Source of the DNA: Stereocaulon alpinum
Taxonomy: Eukaryota > Ascomycota > Lecanoromycetes > Lecanorales > Stereocaulaceae
Assembly (NCBI GenBank): GCA_018257865.1
Contig: JAEUBA010000164.1
Location: forward strand, 1-36,230
Direction: 5' to 3'
DNA length: 36,230 bases
Part shown: positions 12,986 through 22,600 of the stretch, in pieces
Layout of the letters: the number at the start of each line of letters is the position of its first letter
How positions within the stretch are numbered: position 1 is the first letter of the stretch
Made by a program: the position numbers and the translations under genes
Notes under the pieces: model-generated
Database searches by the model: none
Told to the model about the DNA's origin: nothing
What the model saw: the letters and a program-made list of their open reading frames with translations, nothing else

Positions 12986-15787
12986 TAGCCCTACCGGCGC
13001 GCTCGGTAACTCAGGGTTCCCCAGCAACTTTTAGGAAAGCGCGATATACTCTGTACTATTAATCCTACTCAGTACCTCATCGACTAATATAGGTAGTAGG
13101 GCGGTACTCTTAATAACCTTCGTTAAGCGAGAGCTAAAGCCGTTTTCTTTACTCGCGAGGCCTTTTTTATTAATATCCGAATAGTTGATATTTTTCTTCG
13201 GACGGGTTGACTTCCTAGTCGGTACAGTACCTAGTATATTAGCAGGTGCTTACGTAGGAGGTAGAGTAGTAGCAGTAGTAGTTACCTTAGTAGGCGCCTT
13301 AGTAGACGCCTTAGTAACTACCTCCTCTTCTTCCTTATTATCTAAATTATTAGCTAATTAGGTGTCTTCTTCCCTGCTAACGTTATCCTAGGTTAAGGCT
13401 CCCTCTGAAACTAAGGCTCCCTCTAAGTCTGAGATATAAGACTCTAGTAGCGGGCTTCCTGCTGTTAGGAAGTCCTATATATAGAAGTCGTCTACTTCTA
13501 TATTAGCGTCTTTAAAAAATATACTCTCTAGAGTATCTAGTAAAGTCTTCGCCTTCTCGTCGAATACTATATAGGGTGATCGGAAAGTCCTCTTATTCTT
13601 TATATCCTATAGGCGGTATATTAACTTGCCTTCGTATCCTAAAAAGCGATACTTAATAGCCTTATTATCTAGCTTTTTTAGCGACAGCGATACGTTATAG
13701 GCGTAATATATATAACTAAATAGCTTAAGGTAAGTAGCCTGCGGCTTATAGCTATACTACTTTTTAAATAGGCTTTTCCTATCCTTCTTACTAGGGATTA
13801 GATTAATAACGTATATAATATAGTATATCGCCTCGCCCCAGAAACCTTACTACAGCCCTAAATTATAGAGGACTACTTTAACTCGCTAGAATAGCGTCCT
13901 ATTAAGACGCTCTGTAATTCCGTTTTGCGAAGGATTATAGATAATAGTAGGGATTACTTTAATACCCTAGCGCTAGTATAACTCGCCGTAAGCAGCTAAG
14001 TATAAGAATTCGTTATCGCTCCTAATATAAGCGACTTTTATCCCCTTAGTATCTAGGTATTTTAATTCCTATTTAAGGGGGTAGTATAGGCCTGCGTAGT
14101 CTCGCAGGTAGGTAATTCGTACGAAGCCGGTAGCCTCGCACGTTACTATTAGGATATATTTATAGCCTCCTAGTATAACGACGTTACCAGCTATTAATAG
14201 GTCTATTAATAACGTCTGCCCTTTCACAGTTAATTAAGTAATAGGTATTCTCGATAGTATACGGTAGATCTTACTAGATATATAAGCCTCGTATAGTTCC
14301 TACGGTTTATCCTTCTAGAGGCGGTTAGCTGCCTTATAGTTAATACTAGTATTCTTAGTAATAGCCTTTGTAGCTTCTATACTAATATATCTAAAATAGC
14401 GATACTAGGTAGTCTAGGATATATTATTCTTAGCTAGCTTACTCGATTTAAGGCGGTTAATTATTAACGTATTTATATTCTATAAGGTAGTAAGGTAGTA
14501 GGTCCTATCGTAAAGTTCCCCTTAGAGGATAGTATTACTATCCTTATCTAGGAACTCCTTATAGCTATTACCTCCGGTATAGGTATAACCCTTAATATCT
14601 AATTAAGTAGTCGATAGTAAGTTATACCTTATCTTAGGTATATACCTTATATTTAGTAAATTAAATAGCAGTACTTAGCTATTAATTACGGTAGGGATTA
14701 TAACAGTCCCTATACCTTTAACTTCTAGGATACCGTCGGTAACGCCGCTAACGTATATATTCTTAACGGTGGTATAGTCTTTAAATTTGGAATAATCCTA
14801 ATAGGTATATTCCTCGTCGCCGCTGTTAATAATAATAGCGTGCGATCTATTTGATTAGCTCGTATTATCTAGTAGTTTTAGAGTAATAGAGAAGACTTTC
14901 GTATTTATAAATAGCAATTTTTACCGTATCTATACGGCTTACCGTTATACTTATAATTATCTTAATCCTTACTCTTAGATATAGACCCTTATCTTAATCC
15001 CTAACCTTTCTTAGTATCGTTTCCGCTATAGCTGCGTCGTACGCTAGTCTTATTAGTCCTCTCGTTTAGTTAATCAGATTATATACGGTTCTCGAGCTCA
15101 GTTATAATAAAGTTAAGGTTAACTTCCCTTTTATTTCGAACGTCGTACTAGGATATAGTGAATATATATTATTATAGGTATTATAGAAGCCCTCTTTTAT
15201 AGTAGGTAACCCTTTACTTATAGTTAATAGAACTCCCTATTTTATCTATCTTCGCTATATATTCTTTAAAAGCTGATAGGTAGGTAGGGACGTCTTTATA
15301 GTCTAATAACTCTAACCTTAAGAGCTTATAGAGGGCTGCTTCGAATATTATATCTATATTCTCGCCGTATAGCTCTTTTAGTTTCTTCTAGGCTTATCGA
15401 CCTTCGGTAAAAGTCTTAATCTGCGTATAGATATACGTCTTAATCGATAGGTAGATAGTTACTAGAGCTTTCCTATTAACCGATACGTATTTAGCGTAGT
15501 CGTATCTATCTAGCCTACTAGCTCCTAGTATTAGGTCTATAGTAAGATCCTTAGTAGCGGTAGGAATAATATAGCTATCTTTAAGGATATTAAATAGATC
15601 CGCTCGGATTAAGTCTAACCTAACCGCTACCTCCTACGCTGAGTAGTTATCTGCTCTATTAAGCTTCGCTATATTCTGATAGCTAGATATATTAGCGTCT
15701 TCGCTAATAGCTGTGGATTCGAGTTATGTCGAAATCCTCCGGTAATAGCAACCTACGGCTTCTGCGGTGGATATAAGCACTAGACTA

Positions 15788-15798
15788 GGCTTATAACC
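15788..15798 (-). other. Primer binding site, half-tRNA-iMet type, RIP-altered
   Basis: Directly inside the LTR the minus strand reads GGTTATAAGCC. This equals GGTTATGAGCC, the complement of the initiator tRNA-Met anticodon arm, with one TpG-to-TpA change. It matches the site at 28357-28368 in the other Copia family. Use of an internal tRNA-iMet fragment as primer is known for Drosophila copia and Ty5-like elements. Confidence 0.75.
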
Positions 15799-16052
15799 TA
15801 TTAGAATAGGCTTATTCGGTATAATATTATAGGAACCTCTTGTAGGTAACGATGCAGCTTAATTAACTAGCAGTAGCTATATATTAGACTGCTTAGTATT
15901 ATATTATATATAGAGGAAATAAAGGAGAATTTCTACTATATATAAAAATTCTGCCTGTGGGCTACTAGCGGCCGATTATGTCCAAGATCGCTCTAGCGGC
16001 TAATTATTGCCAAGACCGCCAAGCCTGCAAGCCATAGAGCGAATATTTAACA
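15799..16052 (-). repeat. 5' LTR of Copia family 2 (254 bp)
   Basis: On the minus strand it begins TGTTAAATATTCGC and ends ATTCTAATA (ancestrally probably ending in CA). It is homologous, in inverted orientation, to 19389-19604. It keeps several CA and TG sites, so RIP here is partial. It is longer than its partner because it retains about 38 bp around two CCGCTAG motifs. Confidence 0.88.
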
Positions 16053-16059
16053 GTAAGCC

Positions 16060-17768
16060 TAATATACTAACTAAGAGATTAAGAGATCTCCCTAAGGGTA
16101 GAGATAAACGCCTTAAGTAATAGAATTAAACTATTTTAAAGCCTTATAATCTAGACCTTAAGAACCTAATATAACTCTATCCTATTAAAACCCCTTAAGT
16201 CTCTAAAGAACCTATTAATAAAGAGCTAGAAGCTCTCCTAATTAAAGACCTCTTTAACTTAAGTTATTATTAAGACCTTATATTAGAGAGAGTTCTTAAG
16301 TTACTATAAAAAGGAGCTATATACTTTAAAGATCTAACTCTAGCTAACTATACTAAGATCTAGGGTAAGCTCTACTACTAAGGCTACTACTATATACTAT
16401 TAAATTGTATCCTAAAGATAAGGCTTTATTAAGAGTATTATAATACTCCTATTACTAGCTACCTTAGTATAGTTAATACTTATAAACTACTTAGCCGTAG
16501 CTACTACTAGCCTACTATATAGAGATTTATCTATTATTACGTTCGCTACTACTATTACTATAAGCGAGTTAAAGGATCCTATTTTATTAAGTAAGGTATT
16601 CTATAGCTACTTCCTATACTATAATATTACTAGTAAGATATTAGTATTAACTTCGTTATAAGAATTCTAGAGGTAAATAGCTATAATACTATTTATAATA
16701 TTATTAATAGGCTTATAAAAGAGTAATACTATATACTAACTACTAAAGTACTAGACGCTAAAGAGCTCGCTACCCTCTTCGTTAATTACGTCTTTAAGCT
16801 TTATAGTTTACTTAGTATAATTATCTCTAATTATAGCCCCTAATTCGTTAGCAACTTCTAGGACTACCTTTATATAAGACTTAGTATTAATATTAAGTTA
16901 TCTATAGCGTTCTACCCTAAGACCGACGAATAAATAGAATAAATTAATATTATTATAAAGTAATACCTTAGAGCCTTTATTAACTATATATAGAATAATT
17001 AGGTCTAGTAACTAAGTCTTACTAAATTTATAGGAAATAATATAATCTTAGAAATTACTAAAGTCTTACTATTCTTCGCTAATAAAGGATTTTACCCTTA
17101 TATAGGTATTAAGAGTACTTATATACTAACTACTAAACTAGAGATCGCTACCGAATCCTTTATAATACGTATAGATAGTCTCCTTAAGTATTTATATAAA
17201 TAGATAACCTTATCCTAAGCTAATTAAGAGCTCTATACTAACTATTACTATAATTCTACCGCCTACTATTATCTAGGTTAGTTAGTATAGCTAAATACTA
17301 AGAACCTTCGTACTTATTATTTCTATTAGAAGCTAGATATACGCCGGATTAGACCTTATAAAGTTATTAAGGTTATTAGCCCTTAAGCGGTCTAATTAAA
17401 CCTTCTTAAGGATATTAAAGTTTATAATATTTTCTATATTAGCCTTCTTAAACCTAATAATAATAACCCCTTACTAGGTTACCTCTAAGTACCGCTACCC
17501 CTAGTACTTATTAATAGAGAATCTAAGTACCTTATCTAAACTATCCTAGACTCTAGATAGAAGTACTATCGTTTATAGTATCTTATCGCCTAGGTAGGAT
17601 ACCTAGATCCTACTTAGGAACCTATAGAGATTATTAAGTCTATTATAGATAAAGTTAAAGCCTTCTATACTTAGTACCCTTAGAAGCCTTATTTAGGTTA
17701 ATATCTATATCTACGTCCCTAGTCTAGCCCTCGTAGAGCTTATACCTAAGAGGAGGGCTAGTATTATA
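16060..17768 (+). pseudogene. Ty3/Gypsy pol relic: RNase H end, integrase, C-terminal domain
   Basis: Plus-strand translation gives the end of the RNase H/connection region (TILKPYNLDLKNL near 16130), then the integrase zinc-binding domain (about 16410-16560), where SRSYYWPTI is clear. The core carries DISINFV, ISNYSPQFVSNF, FYPKTDEQIEQIN and a FANKGFYPYI block (about 16640-17110). Then come QLNTKNLRTYYFYQKLD-like sequence and a VISPQAVQLNLL...ISLLKP region. A chromodomain-like end, YLIQTILDSRQKYYRLQYLI (near 17530-17590), completes it. All are textbook Gypsy positions. The zinc ligands and two catalytic Asp are changed to Tyr/Asn by RIP-type transitions. RT and upstream parts are missing; the family-2 Copia LTR ends at 16052, a few bases upstream. 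Confidence 0.9.
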
Positions 17769-17842
17769 GTTTAAGCCTAATATTAACTTAATTTAATATT
17801 AAGTAAGGTATAATAAACGTCTAGCGAAGGTTTAATAAATAT

Positions 17843-17953
17843 TATAAGGCCTACGGCTATATATACCCTATTAGGGGGTTACTACTAAGCGCGTAATACC
17901 CCTATATCTATATCTTTTGCCCTAGCGCTTTGGCGCAGTAGTAGGAGCTTATA
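17843..17953 (+). repeat. TRIM left terminal repeat
   Basis: 111 bp, now starting TATAAGG and ending CTTATA through loss of TG/CA at both ends. It differs from the right copy almost only by transitions, in both directions, so both repeats were RIPed after insertion. Confidence 0.9.
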
Positions 17954-18066
17954 ACTATATTACGCGCTAACCCTAGGGCCGTAGTAGCTTATTAACTAGG
18001 TCCGAGTACTATCCCTCTAGGGTAATACGGGGTTAACGTACTTTATACGGTATAGCTAAGGGTTAG

Positions 18067-18076
18067 GGTTCGAATC
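18067..18076 (+). promoter_or_regulatory. B-box-like motif inside the TRIM
   Basis: GGTTCGAATC matches the RNA polymerase III B-box core of tRNA genes. An A-box-like TGGCGCAGTAGTAGG lies upstream at 17931-17945 in the left terminal repeat. The flanking bases do not pair as a tRNA T-stem and the spacing (about 122 bp) is long, so this is not a tRNA gene. A pol III role is speculative. Confidence 0.3.
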
Positions 18077-18211
18077 ACGCTATATATACGATTACGAGCG
18101 CCCGTCGCCTAAACCTACCTACTTTAGCAGCTGGGGCCTGTAGTGCTTAGCGCCTACGAGGTACCTATACCCTAGATCTTAGGGGACTAAGATTCTAGGA
18201 AGGGGGATAGT

Positions 18212-18322
18212 TGTAAGGCCTACGGCTATATATACCCTATTAGGGGGTTACTGCCAAGCGCGTAATACCCCCGTATCTATGTCTTTTGCCCTAGCGCTTT
18301 GGCGTAGTAGTAGGAGCTTACA
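18212..18322 (+). repeat. TRIM right terminal repeat
   Basis: 111 bp, TGTAAGG...CTTACA, the less mutated copy. It retains GCCAAGCGCG and ATGTC where the left copy has ACTAAGCGCG and ATATC. Confidence 0.9.
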
Positions 18323-18516
18323 AATATCCTTATAAGTTTATTAAATATAAAGTCTTATTTCGTCTATAGTTTAAGCTATCGATAGTTACTACTACTTTAG
18401 GTTAGTTAAGGGATTTAGGGGTACTTAGCGCGTAGATATATCTTCGCGCGCGAATACTTAATTTCTTCTATATACGTTATATATCTATATACCTAGTATA
18501 TAGTTAAGATATTATT

Positions 18517-19059
18517 ACTTAAGATACCGTATCGTTACTTATAACAATTTATTTTTACTACTATTTTAATCCTTACTTTTCTAGGACCCTAAAGACCTAG
18601 ACGCTACCTTTATTATTAAATTAGTAGTATTAGTACGCCTTCTATCGATAGTACTAGAAACTAAAAGTATATTCGTAAGTTATAATTTCGTTTTTTAGGG
18701 TTAAGACGTTTCCTACCGCTAATTTACTAAATATATCTCTTATAAGATATCCCTACGTTAGGCTCTAATATTAACGTATAGGGGTAAAGGCGTTAGTTAA
18801 GAGAGTATAATAGTAGAATCGTAAGTATAAGGATACTATATATAAGACGAAGGTAGAAGCGAATAAGATAGAGGTAGAATTAAAGACTACTCGCTATAAA
18901 GACTACCTATTACTAGAATAATTATAAATAGAAAAGAATAAATACCTATCCTAAGATATAGTAATATTCGTTACTATATAAAGGTCCCTAAAGCTAAGCC
19001 CTTACTAACTAATCGCTAACTAACTAACGTCTACTAACTAATTACTACCTACTACTAAG
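18517..19059. other. RIPed sequence, unassigned
   Basis: Strongly CA/TG-depleted with no recognisable protein blocks. It may be upstream sequence of the family-2 Copia whose 3' end follows, or flank of the Gypsy insertion. Lys/Arg/Glu-rich frames near 18800-18960 are low-complexity and not diagnostic. Confidence 0.4.
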
Positions 19060-19604
19060 AAGTCTATAGCTGTACTATCTATACTACTATAGTAGTTAAT
19101 AACTAAGTTATAATTAAACTAGCTTCTAATCTAACTAATTATAGTATAATAAAGTATATTAGAATACGCTACTACTTTATAAGGGAGTTAGTAAGCGAAA
19201 CTAAAGAAATCGCTCTCCGCTAGGTTAATATAAAGTTATAGTATACTAACCCCCTAATAAAACCTTTAGGTCCTAGTACCTATAGCCCTATTAGAGGCCT
19301 ACTAGGCCTAGTAGCGGGTAAGAGATAAAGCTTTATAGGTAAAGTAGTAGCGTAGTAGACCTCGCTATCGCTATAAGCTTAGAGGGAGTATTAAATATTC
19401 GCTCTATAGCTTATAGGCTTAGCGGTCTTAGTAATAATTAGCTACTAGTAGAGTTTTTATTTATAGTAGAAATTCTCCTTTCTTTCCTCTATATATAATA
19501 TAATACTAAGTAGTCTATAATAGATAGCTACTACCCTAGTTAATTAAGCTATATCGTTACCTATAACAGGTTCCTATGACATCATACATAAGCCTATTCT
19601 AATA
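19060..19604 (+). mobile_element. 3' end of a second Copia family-2 element (RNase H tail and LTR)
   Basis: Around 19150-19280 the plus strand reads KYIRIRYYFIRELVSE, then ALRQVN-like sequence and NPLIKPLGP. This is the conserved end of Copia RNase H (KHIxxRYHFIRExV ... ADxLTKPL) with His-to-Tyr and Asp-to-Asn RIP changes. A purine tract AGAGGGAG precedes the LTR at 19389. Its LTR is the same family as the minus-strand element at 15799-16052, but in opposite orientation. The 5' portion is missing or unrecognisable. Confidence 0.82.
19389..19604 (+). repeat. 3' LTR of Copia family 2 (216 bp), left border of the gene island
   Basis: Begins TATTAAATATTCGC (from TGTTAAAT) and ends CCTATTCTAATA. 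It aligns along its length with the reverse complement of 15799-16052, except for about 38 bp missing between short CCGCTAG-type repeats. The last ~45 bp keep CA/TG sites. The stop codon of the NLR gene lies 50 bp beyond it. No 5-bp target duplication can be checked because the other end is lost. Confidence 0.85.
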
Positions 19605-19654
19605 CCTCTCTCCCAATCTCACGCCAATGCCAACCATCGTCTGTCTCCACGTCC

Positions 19655-22600
19655 TTATTTCCAAAACCTCCCCGCAAATTTCTGCGCCTTTTGCTGCAAG
19701 CGGTCAAAATCCAGCGCATCGCTGCTTTGATTTTGTGCGGGAGAAGGACGTGGCGGCATGGGCGGTGGCTTCGAGCCCGATAAGACACTGGATTGAGATT
19801 GCTGCTGCGGTGTGTACTGTGAAGGTAGTGGATAGGCAGCATAAGGCGGTTGTGCGGGTGGTGTTCTAGCAGGAGGCTGGTGTTGTCGTGGCGGAGGGTA
19901 AGTTTGTTTTGGTGGGTTCTGGTAAGGCTGCGGTGTCTGATATGCCTGTAGGGTCTGGTAGGGAGAGCTTTGCTGCGTATTGTGGGCATAAGCTTGGTAG
20001 TTGCCATTGGCCGGCTGTGGACGTGGAGGTATACGTGGAGGGAGGTCTACTGTGGTGTTCATATTTAGGGATGAAGGTGAAAGTCGCATGGTGCCGGGAA
20101 GAGAAGTGATGTTGCCATAGGTAGGCGCTTTGGGCGGTACCTGTGATGGCGATTGCGCTGGGCTGACATATGAAACTTGTTCTTGATGAGGGAACGCTTG
20201 AGGGTGTGAGTATCCATTAGCCTGATAACTGTCGCTGCTCGCTGTACCTGTTAAGGGCTCGTGACTGTATGAATCGTAGGCATGAGTGGCGGGAGGACGG
20301 CAGCTATATGCCGCATACTCACTGCTCGCTGCCGAGACGGGCGCTGCTTGGCCGTATGTGGGAGCTTGATACGAATATTCATCTTGCGTTCGCAAATTCT
20401 TCCGCCAGTAGTCGCTAGATATTTGATACGTACCATCCGTAGAATCGAGCTGCTGCGGCTTCGTCACGCCATATGCGTCGTATTGAGCTGTAGACCCCGG
20501 AATCTGATCAACCCGGGTAGAAGAGACAGGCTTTCGTTGGATTACAGCAGGACGACGGAGAGTCGGATTTCGTCTGATTTTTGTTCTGGCATCCTCCAAG
20601 TATTTCCGGATCTTGCTCTCCGCGGTACTGGGGTCTTCCAGCTGTAAATCCACAATGCTCGCACCGTCGTCCGTTCCGTTATTAACAGAACTGTCGTCTT
20701 CTGTATCTGAACCCTCATTTTCATCTTCGTCCTCTTCATCCGAGCTATCCTCCTCATCATCCTCGTCATCCTCATCGCCAGCAATATCGCTATTGGCGTC
20801 TACCTCAGGCGATTTCTGCAGCAACTCGAAAGGCGATCCGAGCTCAGCCTCCCTCGCTTCGACGCTCGCGCCTTTCTTGAGAAGCACATTGACTGCTTCA
20901 TCATACCGAAAGAGCACAGCTCGAAGCAGTGCTCCGTCAAGCATGCCGGATGGGAGCGCTTGTTCAAGCAGATGATTCAACACGTCAATGCTGCCCCTAG
21001 AGGCAGCAGCATTCAGTGCGTTCCCGTATAGTCCACCTCCGAGCTGCGGATTTGCACCATGTTGCAGGAGCAGCGATACCGTCTCCGCGTCGTTGGCAGA
21101 TGCAGCCGCCTGTAGAGCGGTGCTGTATTTTCCGGAAACGTCATTGACTTCAACCTGAAGGTCTAGTAACCGTAGAACAAAGCCATTGCCTTCTTTTAAC
21201 GCTGCCGCTTGAAGGGCATTTCCGTATTTTCCACCTTTGTTATCAACTTCTGCTCCGTGTTCGAGAAGCAGGTCCATGAGATCAACATTCTGGCCAAAAG
21301 CTGCAGCCTGCGTGGATTTCAGAATTAGTATAGTACGAGACTATAGTCCATATGGACAGGAATTTACTCTATGCTCAACGAAATGCATCTTAAGATGGTT
21401 GAAAACATGGAGAATGTACGCACCTGCATGACCGACCCGTAGAGTCCTCCGTCCAAGTGGGTGTCAGCGCCCTGTTCCAGAAGCGTCTTTACGCATTCAA
21501 AATTGTTCTGTCTTGCGCAAGCAGCCTGCAAAGCACAGTGATACGTTCCTCCATGTAGATTGACATCAGCGCCATGCTTGAGTAGAATCTTGAGGCATTC
21601 GACATGGCCTGCGCTCGCTGCCTCCGCGAGCGCTGATCCAGCTTTACTGCCCACCACGTTGACATTTGCTCCTGCCTCAAGAAGTCTCTGCAGACAGACG
21701 GTATTTCCCGAGGATGCGGACGCCGGCAAAGGATATCCATTTTCAGCATTCCCTTTGTTGACGTCCGCGCCTGCCGCTAAAAGCATGTTGATGCAGTCGA
21801 GGTCGGCAGTATCAGCTGCAGCTTGGAGTGCAGTACCCCATTCACCGCAATCCTGGTTTGGATCGCCGCCGTGATCGAGTAAGACACGTAGGCACTCTTC
21901 ATCGCTTTCGGATGCTGCAGCGCTCAGAGCGGTGCCAAAGGTTTTCGAAACGGTATGAATGTTGGCTCCTCTTGCTAATAACATTTCCACGCTTTCCTTA
22001 TCGCCAGAGTCAGCTGCCGCAATAAGCACTGTAGTGCCGTCGTCATCGATTCCTTCAATGTCAGCACCATGGTCCAGCAACAGCTCTAGCTGTTCTTTGC
22101 CCAAAGTGTATCCTGCCATGACAAGCAGAGGTGCGTGCTTATCTTTGACATGTTTGACGTTGACGTTGGCTCCGCATTTCACCAGTATGTTGACGTTAAT
22201 CTGCATTGATTCATACACAGCAGCCATGATAGGGGATCCGTACATCCCGCCGCATGCGTTGACGTTTGCACCATGATTGATCAGGAGCTCTACGAGATTA
22301 GTATTCTGGGACGAGCAAGCAGCTTGTAAAGCACTGCCAAAACGCCCAACCGGCTCATCAGTATCGACATAGGCGCCGTGATCAAGGAGTTTTTCAGCAA
22401 TGTCTTCGTGTCCGAACAATGCAGCTGCTTGAAGAGCTGTGCCGTAGTCGCCGCCCTGTTGGTTTACGTTGGCTTTGTGAGCAAGCAAAGATTCAACTAT
22501 TCCGGTGCTCCCATCGAAGGCTGCGGCTTGCAGAGCATTGCCATATCTGTGAAGGAAATTAGCTCACTGAGATGCACAATGAAACAATATCCATACTCTT

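Larger units (their letters stand above)
12990..16052 (-). mobile_element. Copia family-2 element, 5' LTR through integrase, 3' part missing
   Basis: Read on the minus strand from 16052 the order is: 5' LTR, primer site, gag, protease/gag-pre-integrase, integrase. The gag (UBN2-like) part lies at about 15690-15100, with NIAKLNRADNYSAWEVAV-like and KLKELYGENIDIIFEAALYK runs. DSGDEEY near 14830 opens a protease/gag-pre-integrase stretch that runs to about 14500. The integrase core is at about 14230-13880 and shows LGGYKYILIVT, SDNEF and NPSQNGITERLNRTL, the last carrying the catalytic Glu. A GKLIYRL...IKNKRTFRSPYIVFDE C-terminal block follows near 13600, then an acidic/Pro hinge to about 13100. 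Stops are mostly TAG of RIP type and there are frame shifts. RT and RNase H are absent, so the element is truncated near 12990. It is less RIPed than the Gypsy remnant beside it. Confidence 0.85.
17843..18322 (+). mobile_element. 480-bp TRIM (terminal-repeat retrotransposon in miniature)
   Basis: Two 111-bp direct repeats (17843-17953 and 18212-18322) flank 258 bp of non-coding DNA. The right repeat starts TGTAAGG and ends CTTACA, so it has TG...CA ends and a 6-bp inverted terminus. A purine tract (AGGAAGGGGGATA) sits just before it, as a polypurine tract should. The element is flanked by AATAT at 17838-17842 and 18323-18327. The related LTR at 35605 has one AATAT and no insertion. It has no coding capacity, so movement would have needed another element's enzymes. 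Confidence 0.9.
17769..18516 (+). repeat. Gypsy LTR copy A, split by a TRIM
   Basis: Sequence 17769-17842 followed by 18323-18516 is collinear with 35605-35866, so this is one LTR of about 268 bp interrupted by a 480-bp insertion. It follows the Gypsy pol end directly and is therefore probably its 3' LTR. It opens with a near-palindrome at 17778-17801. The exact termini are uncertain because RIP has changed the expected TG/CA ends. Confidence 0.8.

Noticed and set aside
18062..18069. Telomere-like TTAGGG
   Set aside because: Two partial units only, inside the TRIM; no array.
18067..18076. tRNA gene
   Set aside because: B-box core is present, but no acceptor, D or T stem can be formed around it.
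19594..20007. Minus-strand 137-codon ORF and several other short ORFs across 19600-26500 on both strands
   Set aside because: They lie within the NLR exons in other frames, have low-complexity or biased composition, and lack family features.
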